Notes: generated by a model from the letters alone, not told the origin. Numbered from the stretch's first letter, positions 1 to 5,460 are shown. The stretch: 5,460 bases of DNA from Thermoleophilia bacterium UBA5186 (GCA_002413095.1 DHWI01000099.1:1-5460), one strand, 5' to 3'. Made by a program: numbers and translations.

Positions 1-617
1 TCACGCTCAAGTGGTGGGGACGCCTCCGGACGCATCCGAGCTTCCTCGAGCGGCACGGCGTCACCGGCGTGTTCGTCGCCGAGTCGGCGTTCCTCCGCGG
101 CCTCGGGCAAGCGGTTGGGCTCGACCCGATCGAGGAGCCCGAGTCGGACGATCCGGTCGCTGACCTGCGCCGTCGCCTCGCCCACGTGCAGAAAAGGCTC
201 GACGCCGGCAACACCTTCGTCTTCGTCCACCAGAAGACGACCGACGCCGCAGGGCACACCAAGGATCCCCGGATCAAGCAGCAGACGATCGAGACCCTCG
301 ACGCGGCGCTCGCCGAGCTGCCCACCGACCGCGCGATCGTGTGCTTGACGGGCGACCACGCGACGCCTGCATCCCCCGACGTGATCCATTCGGGCGACCC
401 CGTGCCGCTCGTCGTCGCCGGCCCGGGAGTGCGTGCTGACGGCGTGACCGAGTTCGGCGAGGCGACCTGCGCCGCGGGGATCCTCGGGCAGCTGCGCGGC
501 CCCGACCTGATGCCGGTGCTCCTGAACGCCGCCGATCGTCCGCTGTTCCTCGGGTCGCGACCGACCCCGTTCGACGGCGCCGACGGGTATCCCGCTCTGC
601 TCGAACCCCTTCTCTAG
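1..617 (+). CDS. apgM: 2,3-bisphosphoglycerate-independent phosphoglycerate mutase, archaeal (ApgM) type, C-terminal part (5' end outside window)
   Basis: This enzyme interconverts 3- and 2-phosphoglycerate in cytoplasmic glycolysis and gluconeogenesis, using metal ions rather than 2,3-BPG. The reading frame is open from base 3, so about 204 C-terminal residues are visible of a family usually near 400. Alkaline-phosphatase-superfamily metal-site motifs are present: H-Q-K-T-T-D-A-A-G-H at 228-257 (likely ligands D at 243-245 and H at 255-257), T-G-D-H-A-T-P around 348-368 (D 354-356, H 357-359), and H-S-G-D-P-V-P starting with the His at 387-389. The downstream G-P-G-V-R and R-G-x-D-L-M-P-V-L-L stretches match the ApgM C-terminus and not GpmI. 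The GTG at 69 is internal, because family-like sequence (R-H-G-V-T-G-V) runs upstream of it. The stretch after G-L-D (about 126-200) lacks the usual G-A-T-G motif, so this is a divergent member. Another phosphotransferase or hydrolase of the same superfamily is possible but less likely. The TAG stop overlaps the putative ctaA promoter. Confidence 0.8.
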   Translation, partial: TLKWWGRLRTHPSFLERHGVTGVFVAESAFLRGLGQAVGLDPIEEPESDDPVADLRRRLAHVQKRLDAGNTFVFVHQKTTDAAGHTKDPRIKQQTIETLDAALAELPTDRAIVCLTGDHATPASPDVIHSGDPVPLVVAGPGVRADGVTEFGEATCAAGILGQLRGPDLMPVLLNAADRPLFLGSRPTPFDGADGYPALLEPLL

Positions 618-620
618 ACT
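615..620 (+). promoter_or_regulatory. Putative -10 element (TAGACT) for leaderless ctaA transcript
   Basis: TAGACT fits the actinobacterial -10 consensus TAnnnT. It ends 7 nt before the ctaA ATG at 628, which would put the transcription start at or next to the A of the start codon. The first three bases are also the stop codon of the upstream mutase. The purine run GAAGGG (622-627) touches the ATG, too close to work as a Shine-Dalgarno site. No clear -35 (TTGACA-like) is visible about 17 bp upstream. The second copy before the PAC2 gene strengthens the call, but no transcription data support it. Confidence 0.5.
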
Positions 621-627
621 CGAAGGG

Positions 628-1545
628 ATGGCCGTCGAGATATCCCGGCTTGCCCGGTTTCGCGCGATTGGGCTCTCGCGGACGGGGTTCCGCCGCCTCG
701 CCGCTTTGGGCGTGCTGATGCTCTTCGCCATCGTCTCCACCGGCGCGACGGTTCGCCTGACCGCCTCCGGCCTCGGCTGTCAGCACTGGCCTGGATGCCA
801 GGCCGGCAACCCGTTCCCGGCCAGCGGCCTTCATTCATACATCGAGTTCGGGAACCGCGTGGTCGCGGGACTGACGATCTTCGTGACCCTCGCGGTCGCC
901 CTCGCTGCGTTCCTGACGCTCGGGCTCGAACGGCGCACGGCGCGGCTCGCGGTAGCCGTCTTCGTCGGCACGCTCGCCCAGGCGCCGCTCGGGGCGATCA
1001 CCGTCTATCTCGACCTCCACCCGCTGATCGTGATCCCGCATTTGCTGATTTCGATGCTGCTGCTCGGCGGGGCGGTGCTCGTGCTGCTCGACGCCCTGCG
1101 AATCGAGCGCGGGGAGGCCCAGCCGGCGCTGCCGAGTGAGCTGCGCCGCTTCATCCCCGTTCTCCCGGCCGCCTGCTTCGCACTGCTGGTCTCGGGCGCG
1201 TTCGCGACTGCGGCCGGCCCGCACTCAGGTGGCCACAAGGTCGCTCGGTTCGGCACGCTCGACGTCGCACTTGTGTTCCACGCGGCCTCGGTCGCCGGGT
1301 TCGGCCTCGCCCTGATCTTTCTCCTTGGTTATCTCGTGGCGCGCCGCGACCGCTCGCCGCTTGCTTTCCGGGGAGCTGCTGGCGTGGTCGTCCTGACCCT
1401 TGTCCAGATGGGCCTCGGCGAGCTCCAGTACCGGACGCACCTTCCGTGGGGGATCGTCCTGGCTCACGTGGCCGTCTCGGCGGCGGTCTGGAGCAGCGTC
1501 GTCGCGCTGGCGAGCCTGATTCGGCGGCCTCTGGCGCCCACGTAG
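628..1545 (+). CDS. ctaA: Heme A synthase (CtaA/COX15 family)
   Basis: This integral membrane enzyme oxidises the C8 methyl of heme O to a formyl group, giving heme A for aa3-type cytochrome oxidase. The 305-residue length is normal, with eight predicted membrane segments (about 21-42, 70-97, 104-126, 132-157, 173-195, 211-237, 246-264, 274-298) in two four-helix halves. Diagnostic motifs are T-G-A-T-V-R-L-T-A-S-G-L-G-C (38-51), the first-loop cysteine pair C51/C57, I-E-F-G-N-R (72-77) with conserved Glu73, Q-A-P-L-G-A-I-T-V (118-126), G-A-F-A-T-A-A-G-P-H (190-199) and Q-M-G-L-G-E-L-Q-Y (260-268). Candidate heme-ligand histidines are H138, H218 and H280. The fourth position, His60 in Bacillus subtilis CtaA, is Asn76 here. 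The ATG at 628 is chosen because it follows the TAGACT element, lies 10 nt past the previous stop, and leaves a short basic N-terminus before helix 1. The partner heme O synthase (ctaB) and oxidase genes are not in the window. Confidence 0.93.
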   Translation: MAVEISRLARFRAIGLSRTGFRRLAALGVLMLFAIVSTGATVRLTASGLGCQHWPGCQAGNPFPASGLHSYIEFGNRVVAGLTIFVTLAVALAAFLTLGLERRTARLAVAVFVGTLAQAPLGAITVYLDLHPLIVIPHLLISMLLLGGAVLVLLDALRIERGEAQPALPSELRRFIPVLPAACFALLVSGAFATAAGPHSGGHKVARFGTLDVALVFHAASVAGFGLALIFLLGYLVARRDRSPLAFRGAAGVVVLTLVQMGLGELQYRTHLPWGIVLAHVAVSAAVWSSVVALASLIRRPLAPT

Positions 1546-1548
1546 ACT
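1543..1548 (+). promoter_or_regulatory. Putative -10 element (TAGACT) for leaderless PAC2-gene transcript
   Basis: This is the same hexamer as before ctaA. It again begins with the upstream gene's TAG stop and sits 6 nt before the ATG at 1555. The spacer TCGGAA holds no properly spaced Shine-Dalgarno sequence, so initiation on a leaderless mRNA is the simplest reading. A weak TTCGGC at 1520-1525 lies at -35 distance but is not convincing. Confidence 0.5.
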
Positions 1549-1554
1549 TCGGAA

Positions 1555-2451
1555 ATGGCGGAAGAGCTCCGCATCTCGCGCCGGCCCAGCCTCAACGAAC
1601 CTGTCCTGATCACTGCGTTCCGGGGCTGGAACGACGGCGGGCAGGGCGCCTCGCTCGCAGGCGGATACCTCGCGAAGGTCTGGCGAGCGGCGCGCTTCGC
1701 CGAGATCGAGCCCGAGAGCTTCTTCGACTTTCAGGCGACGCGGCCGCAGGTCTCTCTCGTCGACGGGTTGAGCCGGCGGATCGACTGGCCTGACAACGCC
1801 TTCTACCACGCGCGCATCCCGGGGACGGATCGCGACGCGGTTCTCCTGCTCGGGATCGAGCCCAACCTCCGCTGGCGCACGTTCACCGACCTCGTCGTCA
1901 GCCTCTCTGCCGAGCTCGGAGTCGAGCTGGCGGTCACGCTCGGTTCGCTCCTCGCGGACGTCCCGCACACGCGTCCCTCGCCCGTGACCGGAAGCGCGTC
2001 CGACCAGGCGCTCGTTGAGTCGATGGGCCTGCAGGCGTCGCGCTACGAGGGGCCGACCGGGATCGTCGGCGTGTTGCACGACGCGTGCCGGCGGTCGGGC
2101 ATCGCGTCCGTCAGCCTGTGGGCTGCGGTACCGCACTACGTCTCGCTCGCGCCGAGCCCGCGCGCGGCGCACGCGCTGTGCGTGCGCCTGGGCGAGCTGC
2201 TCGAGGTCGACATCGAGACCGGCGAGCTTTCCGAGGCTGCCGAGACCTACTCGGAGCAGGTCAGCGAGGCCGTCGCCTCGGACGCCGACACCCAGGCGTA
2301 CGTCGAAGAGCTGGAGCAGCGCAGCGACGCCGTCGACGAGGTCACGGATGCGGAGCTGCCGTCGGGCGACTCCCTCGCCGCAGAGTTGACGCGGTTCCTG
2401 CGCGAGCGCGAGGCCGACGGCGAGTCGGACACGCCTCGCGAACAGCCGTAG
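1555..2451 (+). CDS. PAC2 family protein (proteasome-assembly-chaperone-2-like fold, function unknown)
   Basis: The 298-residue soluble protein has no signal peptide or membrane segment. Family hallmarks are F-R-G-W-N-D-G-G-Q-G-A-S at residues 22-33, F-F-D-F-Q-A-T-R-P near 56-64, a D-G-x-x-R-x-I-x-W-P stretch at 70-79, the central L-G-S-L-L-A-D-V-P-H-T-R-P, and V-P-H-Y-V-S-L-A-P-S-P. The last 75 or so residues are acidic and helical with probable coiled-coil character. They include L-P-S-G-D-S-L-A-A-E-L-T-R-F-L-R-E, a C-terminal pattern I associate with actinobacterial PAC2 proteins of the Mycobacterium tuberculosis Rv2714 type. Family members resemble eukaryotic and archaeal proteasome-assembly chaperones in fold, but the bacterial role is not settled and I assign none. 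The ATG at 1555 is preferred because it follows the TAGACT hexamer and keeps the N-terminal strand intact. The TAG stop lies 2 nt before the EEP remnant's likely first codon, suggesting former translational coupling. Confidence 0.88.
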   Translation: MAEELRISRRPSLNEPVLITAFRGWNDGGQGASLAGGYLAKVWRAARFAEIEPESFFDFQATRPQVSLVDGLSRRIDWPDNAFYHARIPGTDRDAVLLLGIEPNLRWRTFTDLVVSLSAELGVELAVTLGSLLADVPHTRPSPVTGSASDQALVESMGLQASRYEGPTGIVGVLHDACRRSGIASVSLWAAVPHYVSLAPSPRAAHALCVRLGELLEVDIETGELSEAAETYSEQVSEAVASDADTQAYVEELEQRSDAVDEVTDAELPSGDSLAAELTRFLREREADGESDTPREQP

Positions 2452-2453
2452 CC

Positions 2454-2606
2454 CTGCGCGTCGTTTCGTACAACATCTGGGACGGTGGCGGGGATCGCTT
2501 GCCGGCGATCGAGCGTGTCATCCGCGGCGAGCGGGCCGACGTCGTCGCGTTGTTGGAGGCGAACGATCCGCAGGCTGTTGCCGCATTCGCGGGCCGGCTC
2601 GGCTAG
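2454..2606 (+). pseudogene. Truncated endonuclease/exonuclease/phosphatase (EEP) family protein, N-terminal remnant
   Basis: The frame reads R-V-V-S-Y-N-I-W-D-G-G from 2457 and then A-D-V-V-A-L-L-E-A-N-D. This is the first strand, helix and second strand of an EEP (DNase I/exonuclease III-like) domain. The Asn at 2472-2474 and Glu at 2556-2558 match the first two metal-site residues. Only about 50 codons remain of a domain normally near 250 residues; the later His, Asp-x-Asn and Ser-Asp-His motifs are absent. Bases beyond 2606 are antisense to dipZ and show no continuation. No ATG, GTG or TTG lies at the expected start; CTG at 2454 stands where an ATG would be expected, 2 nt after the PAC2 stop, and no Shine-Dalgarno site is seen. 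The remnant is probably non-functional as a hydrolase. Expression as a microprotein from CTG cannot be excluded. Confidence 0.68.
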
Positions 2607-2610
2607 CCGA
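2599..2610. repeat. 12-bp perfect palindrome carrying both convergent stop codons
   Basis: TCGGCTAGCCGA equals its own reverse complement. The central CTAG (2603-2606) gives the plus-strand TAG of the EEP remnant (2604-2606) and the minus-strand TAG of dipZ (2603-2605). As RNA it could form at most a 4-bp stem with a 4-nt loop and has no U-tract, so it is a poor intrinsic terminator. No better terminator was seen between the convergent genes. Confidence 0.9.
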
Positions 2611-4261
2611 ACGTGAAGGCGTAGGCCGACAGGCCGGGCGAGAAGCGGAGCTCGAGCACGGCGTCGACGGCCTTCGGGAACGACAGGACTGTGTAGAGCC
2701 GGTCTCCGTCCACGGCGATCGTCCCGACCGGGCGGCCGTCGACGAGCTTCTCGACGCGACCGTGTCCGCCGAGCACGAGATAGACGTGCTGAGCCCGGAA
2801 ATGCAGTCGCAGCCGCGCATTCGACCCGGCGACGATCCGCTGCGGGCCGACCGTCCAGCCACCTGCGTAGGCGAGCTCGTTCTGGGCCAGCAGCTTCGGG
2901 AAGGCGTACCGCGCGGCCTTGTCCTCTTGCACCGGGAGACCCGCGTAGCGGTCGAGGCGCTGGTAACCGAGGTACGACTCCGGGGTGACCAGCTCGTGCG
3001 GCGTCTGGTCGGGCTTCGGGACCGCGGCTGGGAGCCTGGTGCCAGGTCTCTCCGCGAGGAGTCGCCGGATCAGGCTCTCGGTGTGTGCGTACTCGCCCTC
3101 GCCGAAGTGCGCGTGGCGCACGTGTCCGCGCCGGTCGATCAGGTACTCGGCCGGCCAGTACTGGTTCCCGTAGGCGTTCCAGGTTCCGTAGTCGTTGTCG
3201 AGCGGTACCGGGTAATGGACGCCGTACCGCTTCGTCGCCGCCCGCACGTTCGAGAGATCGTGCTCGAACGCGAATTCCGGGGTGTGGACGCCGACGACGA
3301 CGAACCCGCTCGCGCGGTAGCGGTCGTACCAGGCCGTCACATGCGGGAGCGTGCGCAGACAGTTGATGCACGAGTACGTCCAGAAGTCGATCAGGACGAC
3401 CTTCCCACGCAGGCCGGGGACCGTGAGCGGACGGTCGCCTGGCGTGTTCAGCCAGTGCGAGATATGCCGGAAGTCGGGCGCCACGCCGTAATCGGCCAGC
3501 TCCCTTCCGTGCGGCGAGGCAGCGCGCGCGACCCCGCCGCCGCCGCCGCGGAGCGCGGCCAGCTTCTTACTCGCCGTTGCGTTCCGTTCGATCTTCCCCT
3601 GTAAGTAGTTCGTGTAGTCCCCGAGCGCGAGCTGCGCCTTTGTGTCGAGGTGGAAGATGATCGCCAGAGCGGAGGCGGCGATCAGCACGCCGGCCGCGAC
3701 ACGGACTTGCTGCGCCCGAGGCCGGATCGAGCGGGCGGCACGCTGGCCTCCGACCGCGATCGCGAGCATCGGGACAGCCGCCCCCGCCGCGTAGGCGATC
3801 GTCAGCGCGATCGTGTCGAGCCCGACGTGCATGCTCGCCGCCTTGACGGTGATCACGGTCAGCACGGGCCCGGCGCAGGGGACGAAGACGAGCCCGAGGC
3901 TGGCGCCGAGCAGGAAGCCGCCGCCGAGGTTTCGTCCCGACCGGCGGCTGAGCCGGGTGAACGGCCGCTCGAGCAGCAATCCGAGCTGAGGGATCAGCAG
4001 CGACGCTGCGAGCACGAACAGCAGGACGAGCGCGAGGTTGCGGAGGAAAGTCTGCGGCAGCCCGAGTTGGTCGAGCAGCCACGCGGCCGCGAGCGTGAAC
4101 ACCGTGAAGCTCGCGGCGAGGCCGGCGACGATGGCGTACGGGCGGCGAGGCTCGTCGTCCGTGGCGCCGCCGGCGAGGAGGATCGGCAGGACGGGGAGGA
4201 CGCACGGCGAGATGGCCGTGACCACGCCCGCGAGGAAGCCGATACCGAGGAGAAGGAGCAT
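2603..4261 (-). CDS. dipZ: DipZ-type protein: CcdA-like membrane domain, thioredoxin-like domain and C-terminal domain
   Basis: This protein is predicted to carry electrons from cytoplasmic thioredoxin through the membrane to an extracytoplasmic thioredoxin fold that reduces disulfides, as in cytochrome c maturation or envelope thiol control. Of its 552 residues, about 1-205 form six CcdA/DsbD-like helices, with C20 (S-P-C-V-L-P) and C129 (V-P-C-A-G-P) as the expected membrane redox pair. Residues 206-258 are a linker with five glycines (239-243). Residues 260-405 are a TlpA/ResA-like domain with active site S-C-I-N-C (C298, C301), G-V-H-T-P-E-F, W-P-A-E-Y-L-I-D (probable cis-Pro370) and F-G-E-G-E-Y. 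Residues 420-552 form the beta-rich C-terminal domain, ending A-Y-A-F-T-F-G as in Mycobacterium tuberculosis DipZ. These four are the only cysteines. The ATG follows AAGGA (4266-4270) by 4 nt. The helicase stop is 35 bp upstream on the same strand, so cotranscription is likely. The C-terminus looks complete. Confidence 0.92.
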   Translation of the reverse strand: MLLLLGIGFLAGVVTAISPCVLPVLPILLAGGATDDEPRRPYAIVAGLAASFTVFTLAAAWLLDQLGLPQTFLRNLALVLLFVLAASLLIPQLGLLLERPFTRLSRRSGRNLGGGFLLGASLGLVFVPCAGPVLTVITVKAASMHVGLDTIALTIAYAAGAAVPMLAIAVGGQRAARSIRPRAQQVRVAAGVLIAASALAIIFHLDTKAQLALGDYTNYLQGKIERNATASKKLAALRGGGGGVARAASPHGRELADYGVAPDFRHISHWLNTPGDRPLTVPGLRGKVVLIDFWTYSCINCLRTLPHVTAWYDRYRASGFVVVGVHTPEFAFEHDLSNVRAATKRYGVHYPVPLDNDYGTWNAYGNQYWPAEYLIDRRGHVRHAHFGEGEYAHTESLIRRLLAERPGTRLPAAVPKPDQTPHELVTPESYLGYQRLDRYAGLPVQEDKAARYAFPKLLAQNELAYAGGWTVGPQRIVAGSNARLRLHFRAQHVYLVLGGHGRVEKLVDGRPVGTIAVDGDRLYTVLSFPKAVDAVLELRFSPGLSAYAFTFG

Positions 4262-4265
4262 CGCT

Positions 4266-4274
4266 TCCTTCTTC
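4266..4274 (-). promoter_or_regulatory. Shine-Dalgarno sequence of dipZ
   Basis: Read on the minus strand, GAAGAAGGA lies 4 nt before the dipZ ATG (4261-4259). It fixes the start and contrasts with the apparently leaderless starts of ctaA and the PAC2 gene. This fits translation from within a longer transcript begun upstream of, or inside, the helicase gene. No TAnnnT hexamer sits at leaderless distance. Confidence 0.7.
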
Positions 4275-4296
4275 GACTACGAGGTCGCCTCGGTTG

Positions 4297-5460
4297 TTAC
4301 GCCGGCTCTTCAGGCGCGGGCGCGGGCGCGGCGGGGGCCTCAGTGGTGACCGGCTTCCGCCGCCGACGCCTGCGCGGCTTCGATGGGGCGCCGTTCTGCG
4401 CGGCCGTTTCGGGAGCCGATCCGTTCTGCGCGGCCCGCTGCTCCGCCGTCTGAGGCTGCTGCGTCTGGTTCTTGCGCTTGCGGCGGCGCCGGCGACGCGA
4501 TCGTCCGGGCTGAACCTTCGGCGCAGGCAGATTCTCGGCGAGCGCGGCCGCGACCTCGGGCAGCGTTCCGAGCCGCTCTCGCGCGGCCTCGATCAGCTGC
4601 GTCGAGCGCGGCGTGTAGCCCTCGGCGGAGGCGAGCAAAGCGACGCCGACATCGCGCGGCAGCTCGATCGCCGCGTTGACGAGCTTGGCGGCGTTCTCCT
4701 CGTGGCGATGGCCCCGCGAGTTGGCGAGCGCGCCCAGGAGCCGCTTGGCCTCGGGGAACTCCGAGCTGGCCCGTCGGTCCTGCACCTTGCGGGTCGCACG
4801 GGCGAGCTTCCACGTCCAGCGCGCGACGATCTGCTCGGGCGCGTTCGCCTTCCCGTCGGCGATCGCTCGCAGGAGGATGCGGACGCCCTGGATCCGGTCC
4901 TTCTCCCACGTCGGCGCCTGCGTGACAAGTGTGACGAGATCGTCGAAGTCGGCGCGCTCGACGATCATCGAAACGCGGTCGGCGAGCGCCGTCATGCGCA
5001 GTCGGCGATTGGGGTTCTCGGCGGCGCAGGTGGCGAGGAACTGCTCGAGGCAGCCCTTCGACGCGCGGCCGTCCGTCAGCTTGGTGACGAAGTCGACCCG
5101 CTCCTCGAACCGAACCTGCCGCCCGGCGATCGACGCCCAGTAGCGCTGCTCCTCCTCGTCGAGGTAGCGCGGATCGACTCGCTGCCACTCCCGCGCGATC
5201 ACGGCGAGCCGGCGCGCGACGTTCGGGGTGACCGGAACGAGCCACGGTGCCGGCGTGAGGCGGCGGCGCGCACGGCGCTGGACGCGGCGGCGCGGAGCCG
5301 GAGTGACGCGGGCGCCCTCGCGGTAGAAGTCCGCTTCGAGCAGCGAGTGGAGCGACACGACCCGGTCGTTGTGCGTCGCGCTCTTCGGGACGAAGTCGAC
5401 GACGATGCCCGCCTCCTTGCGCGGGTGCGTGCGCATGATCCGGCCGATGCGCTGCTGGTA
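4297..5460 (-). CDS. DEAD/DEAH-box (superfamily 2) helicase, C-terminal part with basic low-complexity tail (5' end outside window)
   Basis: The frame stays open to the right edge, giving 387 visible residues. The first ten, Y-Q-Q-R-I-G-R-I-M-R, match superfamily 2 motif VI (Q-x-x-G-R-x-x-R), which supplies the arginine finger for ATP hydrolysis. A-G-I-V-V-D-F and a helix with D-R-V-V-S-L-H then follow, as at the end of the second RecA-like domain. The ATG at 5436 is therefore internal. Visible residues 56-68 are a basic patch (P-R-R-R-V-Q-R-R-A-R-R-R-L). About 70-310 are a mostly helical region I do not recognise. The tail is low complexity: S-R6-K-R-K (321-330), two A-A-Q-N-G repeats, P-R6-K-P (362-370), then Ala/Pro-rich sequence ending P-E-E-P-A. 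Such tails often bind nucleic acid, an inference here. DNA versus RNA substrate cannot be told without motifs I-V. The TAA stop lies 35 bp before dipZ on the same strand. Confidence 0.78.
   Translation of the reverse strand, partial: YQQRIGRIMRTHPRKEAGIVVDFVPKSATHNDRVVSLHSLLEADFYREGARVTPAPRRRVQRRARRRLTPAPWLVPVTPNVARRLAVIAREWQRVDPRYLDEEEQRYWASIAGRQVRFEERVDFVTKLTDGRASKGCLEQFLATCAAENPNRRLRMTALADRVSMIVERADFDDLVTLVTQAPTWEKDRIQGVRILLRAIADGKANAPEQIVARWTWKLARATRKVQDRRASSEFPEAKRLLGALANSRGHRHEENAAKLVNAAIELPRDVGVALLASAEGYTPRSTQLIEAARERLGTLPEVAAALAENLPAPKVQPGRSRRRRRRKRKNQTQQPQTAEQRAAQNGSAPETAAQNGAPSKPRRRRRRKPVTTEAPAAPAPAPEEPA
4313..4330. repeat. Three tandem copies of GGCGCG in the helicase 3' end
   Basis: Three perfect copies of the hexamer GGCGCG lie in the last codons of the helicase gene, encoding the Ala-Pro-Ala-Pro run on the minus strand. 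Hexamer slippage would change tail length without breaking the frame. Chance and codon bias in GC-rich DNA may be enough to explain it. Confidence 0.7.
4391..4435. repeat. Two 15-bp direct repeats, 30 bp apart, in the helicase tail
   Basis: CCGTTCTGCGCGGCC occurs at 4391-4405 and again at 4421-4435. On the minus strand both copies are in frame and encode A-A-Q-N-G within the low-complexity tail. The identical bases and exact 30-bp period suggest a local tandem duplication with a diverged spacer, not a regulatory site. Confidence 0.85.

Noticed and set aside
69..71. GTG as the real start of the phosphoglycerate mutase
   Set aside because: The frame is open to the window edge with family-like residues upstream, and a start here would remove half of the catalytic domain.
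1225..2172. Long minus-strand open frame (315 codons) antisense to ctaA and the PAC2 gene
   Set aside because: It is rich in Arg, Glu and Asp with no recognisable domain and lies opposite two well-supported genes. Long antisense frames are expected in GC-rich coding DNA.
2247..3371. Minus-strand open frame of 374 codons overlapping dipZ and the PAC2 3' end
   Set aside because: It is an out-of-frame shadow of dipZ with low-complexity Arg/Ala/Pro composition. The dipZ frame has clear domains through the same region.
3533..3547. GCC-type triplet run in dipZ considered as a regulatory repeat
   Set aside because: It is simply five glycine codons of the linker between the membrane and thioredoxin-like domains.
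2762..3604. Plus-strand open frame of 280 codons opposite dipZ, considered as a continuation of the EEP remnant
   Set aside because: It contains none of the EEP motifs (His, Asp-x-Asn, Ser-Asp-His) and its composition is that of antisense coding DNA.
4274..4279. Minus-strand TAGTCG as a -10 element for dipZ
   Set aside because: It lacks the final T of TAnnnT and lies 12 nt from the ATG, too far for a leaderless start; a good Shine-Dalgarno site sits between.
5434..5436. ATG as the real start of the helicase-like gene
   Set aside because: The eight upstream in-frame residues complete a superfamily 2 motif VI, so the gene continues past the right edge.

Overview
The window is GC-rich, densely coding bacterial DNA. 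It holds five genes and gene parts with almost no intergenic space. Protein content (heme A synthase with an E-F-G-N-R motif, an actinobacterial-style PAC2 protein, a three-domain DipZ) and TAnnnT-type leaderless gene starts point to an actinobacterium. A deep lineage such as Thermoleophilia is my guess; no marker gene here proves it.

Layout. On the plus strand, bases 1-617 are the C-terminal part of an archaeal-type cofactor-independent phosphoglycerate mutase (apgM), cut by the left edge. Bases 628-1545 encode heme A synthase (ctaA) and 1555-2451 a PAC2-family protein. About 2454-2606 is a 50-codon N-terminal stub of an endonuclease/exonuclease/phosphatase (EEP) family hydrolase. On the minus strand, reading right to left, 5460-4297 is the C-terminal part of a superfamily 2 helicase cut by the right edge. 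It is followed by 4261-2603, a complete DipZ-type fusion of a CcdA-like electron transporter, a thioredoxin-like domain and a C-terminal domain.

The two blocks converge with no spacer. The EEP stub and dipZ end in overlapping stop codons that share one CTAG, at the centre of a 12-bp perfect palindrome (2599-2610). The stub lacks most of its catalytic domain and has no standard start codon. I read this as a rearrangement (or assembly) breakpoint at the dipZ stop.

How the genes relate. CtaA makes heme A for aa3-type oxidases, and DipZ moves reducing power across the membrane to extracytoplasmic thiols, so both serve envelope or respiratory protein maturation. The phosphoglycerate mutase is glycolytic, and the PAC2 protein and helicase are not obviously linked to them. 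ctaA and the PAC2 gene each have a TAGACT hexamer 6-7 nt before the ATG, with the upstream gene's TAG stop forming its first three bases, which suggests individual leaderless transcription. dipZ instead has a Shine-Dalgarno sequence and probably shares a transcript with the helicase. No RNA gene, CRISPR array, insertion sequence or gene-free stretch over 300 bases was seen. I found no convincing new multi-gene system; the junction near 2600 is the most unusual spot.
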